Source: Secundilactobacillus silagincola (GTDB taxonomy: Bacteria > Bacillota > Bacilli > Lactobacillales > Lactobacillaceae). Taken from it: a stretch of DNA of 64,000 bases. The DNA lies in NCBI RefSeq assembly GCF_002583405.1, contig NZ_BCMJ01000003.1, positions 248,001-312,000 on the forward strand, in the 5' to 3' direction. Below, one piece after another: positions 17,023 to 26,264 of this stretch. The position numbers were made by a program, and so were the translations under genes. Under the pieces are notes generated by a model. That model made no database searches, was not told the origin of the DNA, and saw nothing but the letters and a program-made list of their open reading frames with translations. Positions within the stretch are counted from its first letter, which is position 1; each line of letters opens with the position of its first letter.

Positions 17023-17703
17023 ATTACTGTAAAAGCAGCTGTTTGTCGACGCAAACAGCGTTCATATAGCATTTAAGAGCAAACTCATACAACAATTGCA
17101 CTAATAATTAGCACAATTTACATCAGGATCGTTAAACTGTATATCTTGAATTGAAAATTGAGCTAACAGCCAATATATTCGATGTCTTGGTCTTGCTAGA
17201 TGGACACTACGATGACTAAACTAGTACCTGATTGTTTCAATCTAATGATAAACGATACAAAACAATGTAATTTATAGAATCCGTTGTAATTTAACAACTA
17301 TCTACAAAAACAAGAAACTGGTCTCAGTAGCAACAATAAGTTAACAATCAAACTACGTAGATGATTGTAGGTGATTGTTCGGCGTTCATACGACACACGT
17401 TCGTTCATTCTGGTGTGTAGTTGTCCGAATGATGTTCTCAGTTGCGCCAATTTAATTCAACTAGTCAGCCGGTTTGATTGTTATCGTAATTTGATAGTCG
17501 ATAACTTAAATAAACGCAATCAATAAAACAGGGGAGTATTTTTAACGTTAATTACAGGTCTACTTCTGTTTTCTTTCTCTACTTTACATAATATATATTA
17601 TTCAAAGTAGTTAATCAAAGAAATTAAGCCATCATTTTTACAATCACAGATCTCTATCCAATTCACTTTCCTGAACAATTCCATTCTTTTTTAATTCCAA
17701 AAT
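17023..17703. other. Long stretch with no recognisable gene
   Basis: About 680 AT-rich bases. The only clear structure is a GCTGTTTG/CAAACAGC hairpin (17038-17059) without a T tract. Stops are frequent in all frames. It may be decayed accessory DNA. Confidence 0.4.
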
Positions 17704-17734
17704 AAAAAAGCACCGCATTTGCTAGTGCTCTTTT
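17704..17734 (-). terminator. Terminator overlapping the end of the small membrane protein gene
   Basis: AGCAC/GTGCT with flanking A and T tracts around an 11-base loop. On the minus strand it overlaps the stop codon of the gene ending at 17722. Confidence 0.6.
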
Positions 17735-18096
17735 GAATCTGCAGAATTTGTTTTCTCAAATCGATTATTAAACCAGATTGCCATGATTCCTGTCACAGTT
17801 CCAACAACGCAAATCACTAATAGCAACACCACAACAAAACCCGAATACTTTCTCGTTGCATTGATAATCATTGCTACCAATATCGCAACAGCTAAAATGT
17901 TAACAAATGTCAGAACGATTTTTTCAGTCCCGTTATGTTTTGCTAAATACAGCGAAATGGCATATACACCGATATAACTTAAAACGCTCACCAAAACCTG
18001 ATATGATAAATTATGCTTACTCATTGCAGAAATTACCGTGATTAAGCACAGACAAATTGCGGTGATCCATGATGTCATAGCATATTTTTTATACAA
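17722..18096 (-). CDS. Small membrane protein of unknown function
   Basis: About 124 residues with four hydrophobic segments: WITAICLCLITVISA, VLVSVLSYIGVYAISLYLA, VNILAVAILVAMII and FVVVLLLVICVVGTVTGI. The tail is charged (NRFEKTNSADSKEH). No family was recognised. TTG 18096 is taken as start because GGGAG is eight bases upstream; a TTG at 18105 would follow it directly. It stands alone between unrelated genes. Confidence 0.65.
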   Translation of the reverse strand: MYKKYAMTSWITAICLCLITVISAMSKHNLSYQVLVSVLSYIGVYAISLYLAKHNGTEKIVLTFVNILAVAILVAMIINATRKYSGFVVVLLLVICVVGTVTGIMAIWFNNRFEKTNSADSKEH

Positions 18097-18175
18097 AGCG
18101 AACAACTCCCTAAAGTACGTATATATACTATTATCGGTGATTTCTAGGGATTTGCAACCGATTTGCTAGAAGTTA

Positions 18176-18610
18176 TTACTCAAACAACGTTTTATATTGC
18201 CCATAACCAGCCTGTTCAAGCTGATCCGCCGCAATAAACTTTAAAGCTGCGCTGTTAATGCAGTACCTTAATCCACCGGCATCCTGAGGACCGTCAGTGA
18301 AAACATGACCCAAATGTGATTTTGCTTCAGTTGAACGCACTTCTGTCCGATACATGCTATGTGATGTATCTAAATGCCGCTTAACAGATTGCTTTTCGAT
18401 TGGTTTTGTAAATGACGGCCAGCCACAACCGGCGTCATATTTATCTAGTGAGCTAAACAGTGGTTCGCCACTCACAACATCAACGTAGATACCTGGTTGA
18501 TCGAACTGATCATACTTTCCACTGAATGGTGCTTCAGTTGCGGCATTTTGAGTGACTTCGTAAGCTGTTTGGGACAATTGTTTCCGTAACTTTTGCTCGT
18601 CTTTCTCCAT
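18176..18610 (-). CDS. msrB: Peptide-methionine (R)-S-oxide reductase
   Basis: 144 residues, normal length for MsrB, which repairs methionine-R-sulfoxide in oxidised proteins using thioredoxin. The SelR core shows [29 protein letters not shown] and the catalytic Cys in [12 protein letters not shown]. The paired CxxC zinc sites present in many MsrB proteins are absent, as in zinc-free forms. AAGGAG lies upstream of ATG 18610. It appears monocistronic; no msrA is in the window. Confidence 0.95.
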   Translation of the reverse strand: MEKDEQKLRKQLSQTAYEVTQNAATEAPFSGKYDQFDQPGIYVDVVSGEPLFSSLDKYDAGCGWPSFTKPIEKQSVKRHLDTSHSMYRTEVRSTEAKSHLGHVFTDGPQDAGGLRYCINSAALKFIAADQLEQAGYGQYKTLFE

Positions 18611-18720
18611 TTTTTACCAACTCCTTGATTAATCAATTATAAATAATAGGTTGTGTACAATTTAAATTGTAGGCTACTTAACCATTTTTAGCAATATTTA
18701 GGTTCTTTAACAACTATGTA

Positions 18721-18775
18721 AAAACCAGCTTATCAGTAACCATTGTTGTCTTGGTGAACTGATAAACTGGTTTTT
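18721..18775. terminator. Terminator of the thiamin-regulated operon
   Basis: AAAACCAG-TTATCAGT pairs with ACTGATAA-CTGGTTTTT around a long loop. It is placed just after the end of the minus-strand LLM oxidoreductase gene. Confidence 0.8.
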
Positions 18776-18794
18776 GAATTAAATGACATTAAAA

Positions 18795-20084
18795 TCAGTC
18801 ATACAGATTACCCCGCAAAGTTGATTGCTCATAATGAGTCCGCAACAAGCCTCGTTCTTGAAGAATTGGAACCACGAGTTCAACAAAATCGGTCATACTT
18901 TCTGGATAAGTTGGAAACATTAAGTTGAAGCCATCAGCCACACCATTCTCAAACCAATCTTGCATCATATCAGCAACTTCCTCAGCAGAGCCAACCACAG
19001 TTGCGTGCCCTCCTGCACAAGCCAACCGTTGTAAGAGTTCCCGAACGGTTGGCTGTTCGGTTTCGACGATCCGTTTGATAACTTCAAACCGTCCTTTAGG
19101 TCCTTGAAAATCGGCAACCTCAGGTAATGATGGCACCGGACCATCTAAGGGCCAATCCGCTACTGGTAAGTTCAAGAAATCGCTTAGTTGTGCCACCGAA
19201 TCCGCGATCGGCAAAGCATCGTCTAGCTTTTTCTGCTTAGCGGCGGCTTCCTCATAGGTTCTGCCTACATATGGTACCAATCCAGGTAAAATGATGGGTA
19301 CATCTCCCGTTCGGTGATAGTTTTGAGCTCGCTGCTTCACGTCATCGTAGTACACCTGGGATTCAGCCCGATCCCAGGCAACCGAGTAAATAGCTTCCGC
19401 ATACTTAGCGCCCAAATCCTTTCCTTGCTCAGATTGACCGGCTTGAAAAATTACGGGCCTGCCTGTTGCCGAAGTTGGAATGTTTAACGGGCCACGAACG
19501 TCATAGAATTCACCATGATGGTTGATTGGGTGAATTTGGTCAGTGTCTAACCAGCGATCATGTTCGGCATCGTTAATAATAGCGGTTGCTGGAAATGATG
19601 CCCATAATTCATTTAACGTTTGGATAAATTCATCAGCTTGCCGATAGCGATCAGCGTGATTGGGCAGTGCTTCAAACCCGTGATTCTGCGCTTCTTCATC
19701 AAACATTGAAGTGACAATATTAACCCCTGCCCGACCATGACTAATGTGGTTAAGACTACTAATCAGCCTAGCAGCATTGTATGGATCATACAAAGTAGAA
19801 GAAATTGTGGGAACTAGCCCAACATGCTCAGTAGCAGTTGCAACGGCTGTCATACACGTAATTGGTTCTAGATAGTAAGAAACCCCACCGTAGTAACCAC
19901 CCATAATGGCTTGACCATCAGCAAAGAAAATCGCATCGAAACAGCCCTTCTCAGCTAATTGACCTAAACGCTGCCAGTAACGATAATCACCCACTTGTGT
20001 GATGGTTGAATTTGGTCGACGCCAGGCAGCGCCGTGGTGCCCAGAACTAAACAGAACAGTTGCTAAATGCATCATTTTATTCAT
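18795..20084 (-). CDS. LLM-class flavin-dependent monooxygenase (NtaA/SnaA/DszA type)
   Basis: 429 residues. The luciferase-like fold is shown by the N-terminal HHGAAWRRPNS, FFADGQAIMGGYYGGVSYYLEP, TISSTLYDPYNAARLISSLNH, GRAGVNIVTS and RPVIFQAGQSEQGKDLGAKYAEAIY. Family members use reduced FMN and O2 to oxidise nitrilotriacetate, sulfur heterocycles or alkanesulfonates. It is the third gene of a TPP-riboswitch operon, 22 bases after an ECF S component and downstream of tenA. I infer a role in salvage or breakdown of a thiamin-related compound. The substrate is unknown, and no dedicated flavin reductase is nearby. Confidence 0.85.
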   Translation of the reverse strand: MNKMMHLATVLFSSGHHGAAWRRPNSTITQVGDYRYWQRLGQLAEKGCFDAIFFADGQAIMGGYYGGVSYYLEPITCMTAVATATEHVGLVPTISSTLYDPYNAARLISSLNHISHGRAGVNIVTSMFDEEAQNHGFEALPNHADRYRQADEFIQTLNELWASFPATAIINDAEHDRWLDTDQIHPINHHGEFYDVRGPLNIPTSATGRPVIFQAGQSEQGKDLGAKYAEAIYSVAWDRAESQVYYDDVKQRAQNYHRTGDVPIILPGLVPYVGRTYEEAAAKQKKLDDALPIADSVAQLSDFLNLPVADWPLDGPVPSLPEVADFQGPKGRFEVIKRIVETEQPTVRELLQRLACAGGHATVVGSAEEVADMMQDWFENGVADGFNLMFPTYPESMTDFVELVVPILQERGLLRTHYEQSTLRGNLYD

Positions 20085-20106
20085 TAGATATGACGTCCTT
20101 TCCTAA

Positions 20107-20697
20107 TTACTCAGTGATATTAGTCTTACTAACCGCATGCTGCATTGCATCAAATCGTAAAGTAATCAACTTAACCATCACACCATCAAATAATAGACCG
20201 GAAATAATATTCACAACGAAAACTAAAACAAGCAATCCTGGTTTAAACTGCTGATAACCGTAAACAAAGTAATTGTAAATAAACGCTGCAATACTGGCAC
20301 CAAAGGCTCCCCAAAGACAACTGGACCAACTAAACCGCTGATACTTACTCTGATTCGGGAAAAAGCCCAGTTCGTTTCCGCCTCCTTGAATGATACCGTA
20401 CAACAAGGTCATAGCACCCCACTGGCCACCAAGAAACATTTCAACCACTGCCGCTAAAGTTTCCCCAATAACCCCCGCTCCGATTTTTGGAACAAAATAC
20501 ATGGCTAATGGTGCCGCGATGAACCAAAGGCCGGCGAAGGCACTATCAACTACCGGGCCAAGCCCAGTCGGCGTAACAGCTACTTTAACCAAATTGTAGA
20601 AAAAATTTATCACATAGGTATAGATAATGCCACAGAAAATACCAATCAAAGTCACTAAAATAATGGCTCTAATGTCCCAACGAGTCGCCTTTTTCAT
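20107..20697 (-). CDS. YkoE-type ECF transporter S component (thiamin precursor uptake)
   Basis: 196 residues with about six membrane segments. The family features include GLGPVVDSAFAGLWFIAAPL, GAGVIGETLAAVVEMFLGGQ and YGIIQGGGNELGF, matching the YkoE group of ECF substrate-binding units, which take up thiamin or its pyrimidine moiety. No ATPase or T subunit is encoded beside it, so it probably uses the shared (group II) ECF module encoded elsewhere. Its ATG overlaps the tenA stop by one base (TAATG). Confidence 0.82.
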   Translation of the reverse strand: MKKATRWDIRAIILVTLIGIFCGIIYTYVINFFYNLVKVAVTPTGLGPVVDSAFAGLWFIAAPLAMYFVPKIGAGVIGETLAAVVEMFLGGQWGAMTLLYGIIQGGGNELGFFPNQSKYQRFSWSSCLWGAFGASIAAFIYNYFVYGYQQFKPGLLVLVFVVNIISGLLFDGVMVKLITLRFDAMQHAVSKTNITE

Positions 20698-21413
20698 TAG
20701 AGTTCACCTGCCTGCCCATCGAGTGCCGATTCTGTCCAACTCGCCCAGGATATTTGTTTAGTTGCAGCATCCCAAAAATACCATTCCAATAAGCAGCTTC
20801 TAAGAAAAGCTTGTTTTGCAGCAGCTAATTGCGACTCTGTTGTGCGAGCTGCTTCTCGGTCAATGATAGCCATAAACTTGTCCGAAATACCGTCTTTGCC
20901 AGCAAATTCTCCGTGCTGCAATTCGTCAACCCACGGATAAAATGGGTTATCCTGATGTACTTGATCACTTTGACTAAGGAACTTACCTAGTTCAACATAT
21001 AGCCAAATACCGGCTTCAAACGGTGTCAAAATTGCCAGCAGATTAGCGGATGATAGCGGTGCAAGAATGTGTTGCCGATACAAAAAAGTAATTGGCTGAA
21101 CTGCGGCATCATACTGTTGTGACCATTCATTATGATTGTTGTGTGATAACTGCTGGAACAAAGCGCTCACAGATTTTAAATGTCGACTGAGCTGATCGGC
21201 AAACAATCGTTGATCGTCCACCGTCTTGCTGTTAGCAATCAAAGCTGTTTGAACAATCGTTTCAGCGTTAGCATACTGCAGATCTTGTTGAATATAGTAT
21301 GCCAGCGCTTTTGCATCCACTTGGTTGTGGAGAACAGACTGGATAAACGGATGTTGCTCATTAGCAATCAAATACGGCTGACTGGCTTTAATTAATTCTT
21401 GTGAAAATGACAT
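20697..21413 (-). CDS. tenA: TenA/thiaminase II family protein, apparently without the usual nucleophilic Cys
   Basis: About 238 residues, all-helical. TenA proteins hydrolyse thiamin or amino-HMP breakdown products to recover HMP pyrimidine. Conserved parts are HPFIQSVLHNQVD, YYIQQDLQYA, YRQHILAPL, PFEAGIWLYVELG, NPFYPWVDEL and LLEWYFWDAA. In TenA_C proteins the segment before W-x-Y has a catalytic Cys (PCxWxY); here I see FEAGIWLY, so this may be a TenA_E-type enzyme. ATG 21413 is preferred, eight bases after AAGGGG. First gene after the TPP riboswitch; CCCC/GGGG could pair over the ribosome site. Confidence 0.82.
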   Translation of the reverse strand: MSFSQELIKASQPYLIANEQHPFIQSVLHNQVDAKALAYYIQQDLQYANAETIVQTALIANSKTVDDQRLFADQLSRHLKSVSALFQQLSHNNHNEWSQQYDAAVQPITFLYRQHILAPLSSANLLAILTPFEAGIWLYVELGKFLSQSDQVHQDNPFYPWVDELQHGEFAGKDGISDKFMAIIDREAARTTESQLAAAKQAFLRSCLLEWYFWDAATKQISWASWTESALDGQAGEL

Positions 21414-21469
21414 ATCAAACACCCCTTTTGTTTGGGGTCCGGGGTGGTCAAATTAGCTGAGTTTACGAA

Positions 21470-21501
21470 AACAGCCCACTCAATGATACGAGTGGGCTGT
21501 T
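21470..21501 (-). terminator. Riboswitch expression-platform terminator
   Basis: A perfect 12-bp stem (AACAGCCCACTC/GAGTGGGCTGTT) with an eight-base loop and a short T run. It lies between the TPP aptamer and tenA. In the ligand-bound state it would stop transcription. Confidence 0.8.
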
Positions 21502-21534
21502 AGTCAATTAAAGTTAAATTCGACTAAAGGCAAA

Positions 21535-21610
21535 TGGTTCTCCCTACGGCAGTACTAACTGCATCAGGTTCCTTGGGTATGTCTCAGCTGATCAAACAGC
21601 ACCCCAGACC
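21535..21610 (-). promoter_or_regulatory. TPP riboswitch (THI element)
   Basis: Read on the minus strand, the aptamer shows GGGGTGCTG, then CAGCTGAGACATACCC, GAACCTGATGCAGTTAGTAC and CTGCCGTAGGGAGAAC. These correspond to the conserved CUGAGA, ACCUGA and GCGUAGGGA blocks of THI boxes, here with CCGTAGGGA. It controls the tenA / ECF S / LLM operon, repressing at high TPP. Confidence 0.95.
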
Positions 21611-21637
21611 ACAAAACGATATTTTCGGTACACTTGA

Positions 21638-21666
21638 ATTAAACAAGATTAGTTTGTTATTGTCAA
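21638..21666 (-). promoter_or_regulatory. Promoter of the TPP-riboswitch operon
   Basis: On the minus strand TTGACA (21661-21666), a 17-bp spacer, and TTTAAT (21638-21643), placed about 30 bases upstream of the aptamer. Confidence 0.7.
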
Positions 21667-21696
21667 GCAACTGCATTTTTCTGCTTAAATAATATA

Positions 21697-21731
21697 AAAG
21701 AAGCAGTCCAATAATTTAGACTGCTTCTTTT
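21697..21731 (-). terminator. Terminator of ppaC
   Basis: AAAAGAAGCAGTC pairs perfectly with GACTGCTTCTTTT around ten bases, just past the ppaC stop on the minus strand. Confidence 0.88.
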
Positions 21732-21744
21732 GATTACCATTCAA

Positions 21745-22674
21745 TTAAGCTTCGAAAGCTTCTTGCAATGGTGGTACCACTTGCTTCTTACGTGATACAA
21801 CACCTGGTAAGTTTGCACGATCATTCTTCAAAGTTGTCTTGAAGGCTTTTTCAACCATGTCTTTAGGTTCACCAACAACGAATAACTCGGAGTTGCTGTC
21901 CAATACATTAGTTGCCAAAACGAGGAACAAATCGTAGCCCTTTTCAGCGGCTTCGTCGTTCATCGCCTTCTTGATGCCATCTTCACGGCTGATGACATCG
22001 TTTAAATCAACCGTGTTGATCTGGTCGATACGAATACTCTTGCCACCCATGGTAAATGATTTAGCATCGCCTGAAACTAATTCAGCGTCAGACTTTGCGG
22101 CTAAATTAGTCCCCGCCTTTAACATCTCAATGCCATAACTTTCATAGTCGATGTCAGCAATTTCAGCAAGTGCTTTAACTGCTTCACGATCTTTGTCAGT
22201 GGTGGTTGGTGATTTAAGCAACAAGGTGTCAGAAATGATAGCTGATAGCATTAACCCTGCTAACTGAGCTGGGATATCAATCTTGTTTTCCGCAAACATG
22301 TTGGTAATGATGGTGCTAACACAGCCAACTGGTTCTGCACGGTAGTATAGTGGTGCAGCTGTGTTAAAGCCATTGATCCGGTGATGGTCAACCACGTGAG
22401 TAACTGTAACATCAGCAATATCGTCAGCTGATTGTTGTGGTTCGTTATGGTCAACTAACATAACGGAATCGACTTCGTTTGAAACAGTCTTAACGACACG
22501 TGGTGCAGCCACACCAAAGTGCTTCAGCACAAAACTAGTTTCCATGTTAGGTTCGCCAAGTGCGACGGCTTCAACATCATAGCCCAACTTTGTTTGTAAA
22601 TATGCGTATGCCATTGCAGCAACGATGGCATCGGTATCTGGACTCTTGTGTCCAAAAACGAGTTCTTTTGACAT
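21745..22674 (-). CDS. ppaC: Manganese-dependent inorganic pyrophosphatase (DHH family)
   Basis: About 309 residues, normal for family II pyrophosphatase, which drives biosynthesis by hydrolysing PPi in the cytosol. Metal ligands are visible in [20 protein letters not shown] and the DHH motif VDHHRINGF; the C-terminal DHHA2 domain ends with [13 protein letters not shown] 22674 ([10 protein letters not shown]) is chosen because GAGGAGCGATAAATTT lies upstream. It sits between a terminator and a LysR-type regulator whose gene ends about 50 bases upstream. Confidence 0.95.
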   Translation of the reverse strand: MSKELVFGHKSPDTDAIVAAMAYAYLQTKLGYDVEAVALGEPNMETSFVLKHFGVAAPRVVKTVSNEVDSVMLVDHNEPQQSADDIADVTVTHVVDHHRINGFNTAAPLYYRAEPVGCVSTIITNMFAENKIDIPAQLAGLMLSAIISDTLLLKSPTTTDKDREAVKALAEIADIDYESYGIEMLKAGTNLAAKSDAELVSGDAKSFTMGGKSIRIDQINTVDLNDVISREDGIKKAMNDEAAEKGYDLFLVLATNVLDSNSELFVVGEPKDMVEKAFKTTLKNDRANLPGVVSRKKQVVPPLQEAFEA

Positions 22675-22724
22675 AAATTTATCGCTCCTCATATCAATAA
22701 TGATTTTACATACTAATCATACTA

Positions 22725-23684
22725 TTAATTTTGCTGAATTTCTTGTAAACGTGCCAAATAATCTTTAGTTTTCAGATATTGATCAAATTGTGCGAGAAAA
22801 TGTCCAATGCGTGGAATCTTATCTTTCCCGCTTCTGAAGACGAAGGCCAGTTCAAAGCGAATGTTTGGTTCAAAACGCGCAGTCCAAGTATCAGGCTGTT
22901 CACCTTGTCCAACCACAAATGAGTTAGGTAATGCGGTATATGCGCCAGTCGCATCAGAGAACCGAAGTAGCTGGCTTGGTGTGGTAAACTGCGCCACACT
23001 GGTTGGTAAGTCAACCATTGCGTTCTTAAAGGATTCGCGCATAACGTGATTCAAGTAATACTCAACTGGATAAGTGACCCATGGTTTGTTAGGCGTATCA
23101 GCAAACTTGATCCGTTTCTTCTTGCTGAGCTTTTCATCATGGTGAATAAAGAGTAAGTCATCGCTAATGATACGTTTAGATTCGTATGGTTTCCAATTCT
23201 TAATTGATTCATCTGGTAAGTACATGATTGCTAGGTCAATTTGGTTGTTTTCAAGCTTATCCCAAATTTCCTTACGGGTCAGCATATGCAATGTAATCTT
23301 CACATCCGGATTTTCCCGGTAAGATTGAATTACAAAGTCTTCAAAAACGCTGTCCTCAACTGATGATAGCATCCCAATATTAATGTCACCTTGAGTGGCA
23401 CTAGTTGATTGCTGAATCTCATCAGTAGCACTGTTTAGCACATCATAAATCCGGTGTGTGGCATCCAGCATGGTATAACCAGCATCGGTTAGACGCAACT
23501 TCTTACCAACGGAATAGAATAAACGAGCACCAACTGTACGTTCCAATTTTTTAATTTGCTGAGTTAACGCAGGCTGGGTAATACCCAAAATTTGAGCGGC
23601 TTGCGTATAATTCATCGTTTCAGACAATTGAAGAAAATAAGTCAATGTCTTAGATGAAAAAATACTTTCTTGCTTACTTTTCAT
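22725..23684 (-). CDS. LysR-family transcriptional regulator
   Basis: About 319 residues. The HTH is at the N terminus (YFLQLSETMNYTQAAQILGI then TQPALTQQIKKLERTVGARLF), followed by an LTTR effector domain (GDINIGMLSSVEDSVFEDF; NQIDLAIMYLPDES). ATG 23684 has AGGAGG eight bases upstream; an upstream GTG at 23753 would add 23 residues without a site. The target is unknown. No divergent gene is present: parC lies upstream on the same strand. Confidence 0.88.
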   Translation of the reverse strand: MKSKQESIFSSKTLTYFLQLSETMNYTQAAQILGITQPALTQQIKKLERTVGARLFYSVGKKLRLTDAGYTMLDATHRIYDVLNSATDEIQQSTSATQGDINIGMLSSVEDSVFEDFVIQSYRENPDVKITLHMLTRKEIWDKLENNQIDLAIMYLPDESIKNWKPYESKRIISDDLLFIHHDEKLSKKKRIKFADTPNKPWVTYPVEYYLNHVMRESFKNAMVDLPTSVAQFTTPSQLLRFSDATGAYTALPNSFVVGQGEQPDTWTARFEPNIRFELAFVFRSGKDKIPRIGHFLAQFDQYLKTKDYLARLQEIQQN

Positions 23685-23798
23685 GTGGGAACCTCCTATT
23701 TGGGTTGTCCTTAATGTTTTATTATCAAAACTATAATAACCATCTTCGGACAAATACGCAATTATTGTAATCCGAAAATAACTAATTTCTAATAAAAA

Positions 23799-26243
23799 TT
23801 AAGACAAAGTTAAAATAGTTGGTTTACTCCGCAACACTTCTGGAATTCCTTCCGATTCTGTGTCAATGACAAATGAACCGTTCGAATAACGATTATTCAT
23901 TGGGTGCTCTGCTGGCAAAATATCATGCAACCGTCGCCGATCCGTGATTACTTCAAGTGGTGACGAGGCATCAGGTAATTTAATAAAATCAACCACTTCA
24001 TGCGGCTGTGACTTTAGGGCATGCAGAACTAATACGCCTTTCCGCGCCCGACTCGTCACTGGCAGTTCACTAGCCGACATTTTCTTAAAGGCACCACGCT
24101 GCGTAATTAAAGCAACGGTGTCATCATCGTTAACCAGTTGCAAATCAACCACTGAATCCCCTTCACCAAGGTTCATCGAGCGAACGCCGGTGGTCCGGGC
24201 ACCGTTAATCGAAACTTCGGCTAGGTCAAAGCGTAGCGCTAAGCCTAATCGAGACATCAGCAATACTGACGCTTTAGCAGGCTGTGGCAAATAAGTAACG
24301 TTAACGACTTTGGCCTGATCCGATTTTAACTTTTCAAACACCTTGGCACTGGACTTATAGGTACGTCCTGGCAACAGGTTCTCAAAGGCTGTCCGCTTAA
24401 TGTATCCGTCGTCCGTAGCAATCAAGAACTCACCAGGTGCTTTGAGAGAATTAAACGCGTAGGTGGCGATAATCTCTTCGTCATCGGCAAGACCGATAGT
24501 TTGGGAAATGTGCTCACCAGTATCCTTCCAACGGGCATCAGTAATTTCATGAACTGGCCGGTAGATCAAATTACCCTTATTGGTGAACATGAACAAGTGA
24601 TCCAGTGTACTGAGTTTTTCAGTGAAGATCGGGTAATCCTCTTCTTTAAGCCCGTTGTCTTCCGGATCAGAAGCGTTATAAGAGCGAACGCCACTGCGTT
24701 TCAGATAACCGTCACGACTGACCATGACAACCACGTCTTCATCAGGAACCATAACCTCTGTGGAAATCTTCAGTGGTGTAATTTCCGCTTGGATTTCAGT
24801 TCGTCGGTCGTTGCGGTACTGCTTATTGATCTCCCGCAATTCTTTTCGTAACACCTTGTTTAAAGCTTTTGGATCAGCCAAGATTTCTTGATAAGTTGCA
24901 ATGCTTTTGGCCAATTCAGCTGCTTCTTTTTCTAACGCCGTAACGTCGGTATTGGTCAAACGATAGAGTTGCAGCGCCACGATCGCGTCTGCTTGTTCTT
25001 CAGAAAAGTCGTAAGTGGTGACCAGGTTATCCCGGGCGTCTTTACGATTTTTACTTGCCCGAATAGTGGCAATGACTTGGTCCAGAATAGACAACGCTTT
25101 AATCAGGCCTTCAACGATGTGCTGACGTTTGGCTGCTTTGTCCAAATCAAACTTAGTCCGGCGAGTAATAACGTCTTGTTGGTGTTCCAAATATGCCGCC
25201 AAAATCGTCTTTAGACCAACATGTTCTGGTCGTTTATGGTTGATCGCCACCATGTTGAAATTATAGGTGACTTGCAAGTCAGTATTCTTAAATAAATAGT
25301 TCAAGATTCCTTGTGCATCAACGTCTCGTTTTAATTCGATAGCAATTGAAAGCCCATCACGATCAGACTCATCACGCACTTCAGAAATACCATCAACTTT
25401 TTTGTTTAAGCGTAATTCATCGATTCGTTTAACCAGCGATGCTTTATTAACTTCGTAAGGAATCTCGCTGATACGAATCAACTGCTTGTTGCCACGCAGA
25501 TCTTCGATAGCTGTTCGTGAGCGGACAACGACACGGCCACGGCCGGTTTCATAGGCTTTTTTAATACCATCAACACCTTGCAGGATGCCACCCGTTGGGA
25601 AATCAGGACCCTTAACAAACTGCATTAAATGCTCTAAGTCAGTGTTGGGATGATCCAGCAAATACAGCAGCGCATCGATAACTTCGCCTAAATTGTGCGG
25701 TGGAATATCCGTTGCATAACCCGCTGAAATCCCAGTGGCACCGTTCACTAATAAGTTAGGGAACTTGGCTGGTAAAACGGTGGGCTCATATTCCGTATCA
25801 TCGAAGTTCAGCACCATATCGACCGTTTCTTTATCGATGTCTCGTAGCATTTCCCCAGCAATCTTGCTGAGGCGAGCTTCAGTGTACCGCATGGCAGCAG
25901 GCGGATCACCATCCATAGAACCATTGTTACCATGCATTTCAATCAATGGTTCCCGAACTTTCCAATCCTGACTCATTCGGTTTAAGGCTTCGTAGATGGA
26001 ACTATCACCATGGGGGTGAAAGTTACCCATGACGTTACCCACGGCCTTAGCGGATTTTCTAAATGGTTTGTCGTACGTGTTACCATCCTTATTCATCGCA
26101 AATAAAATACGGCGTTGAACGGGTTTCAAACCATCGCGAATATCTGGCAGTGCCCGTTCTTGAATAATTGATTTTGAATAGCGACCAAATCGATCACTCA
26201 TGACTTCTTCTAATGTGAGCTCTTGAATCTTAGTTCCTGCCAC
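23799..26243 (-). CDS. parC: DNA topoisomerase IV subunit A
   Basis: 814 residues. The GyrA/ParC breakage-reunion domain has the active-site Tyr in AAMRYTEARLSK (near residue 120) and the quinolone region HPHGDSSIYEALNRMS, where the usual resistance positions carry Ser and Glu (wild-type-like). The C-terminal beta-pinwheel follows from about residue 500 (VVVMVSRDGYLKR; ATDDGYIKR). It decatenates daughter chromosomes with ParE. GTG 26243 follows AAAGGAG. It starts 21 bases after parE on the same strand. Confidence 0.97.
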   Translation of the reverse strand: MAGTKIQELTLEEVMSDRFGRYSKSIIQERALPDIRDGLKPVQRRILFAMNKDGNTYDKPFRKSAKAVGNVMGNFHPHGDSSIYEALNRMSQDWKVREPLIEMHGNNGSMDGDPPAAMRYTEARLSKIAGEMLRDIDKETVDMVLNFDDTEYEPTVLPAKFPNLLVNGATGISAGYATDIPPHNLGEVIDALLYLLDHPNTDLEHLMQFVKGPDFPTGGILQGVDGIKKAYETGRGRVVVRSRTAIEDLRGNKQLIRISEIPYEVNKASLVKRIDELRLNKKVDGISEVRDESDRDGLSIAIELKRDVDAQGILNYLFKNTDLQVTYNFNMVAINHKRPEHVGLKTILAAYLEHQQDVITRRTKFDLDKAAKRQHIVEGLIKALSILDQVIATIRASKNRKDARDNLVTTYDFSEEQADAIVALQLYRLTNTDVTALEKEAAELAKSIATYQEILADPKALNKVLRKELREINKQYRNDRRTEIQAEITPLKISTEVMVPDEDVVVMVSRDGYLKRSGVRSYNASDPEDNGLKEEDYPIFTEKLSTLDHLFMFTNKGNLIYRPVHEITDARWKDTGEHISQTIGLADDEEIIATYAFNSLKAPGEFLIATDDGYIKRTAFENLLPGRTYKSSAKVFEKLKSDQAKVVNVTYLPQPAKASVLLMSRLGLALRFDLAEVSINGARTTGVRSMNLGEGDSVVDLQLVNDDDTVALITQRGAFKKMSASELPVTSRARKGVLVLHALKSQPHEVVDFIKLPDASSPLEVITDRRRLHDILPAEHPMNNRYSNGSFVIDTESEGIPEVLRSKPTILTLS

Positions 26244-26264
26244 TCAAAGGACTCCTTTCATACC

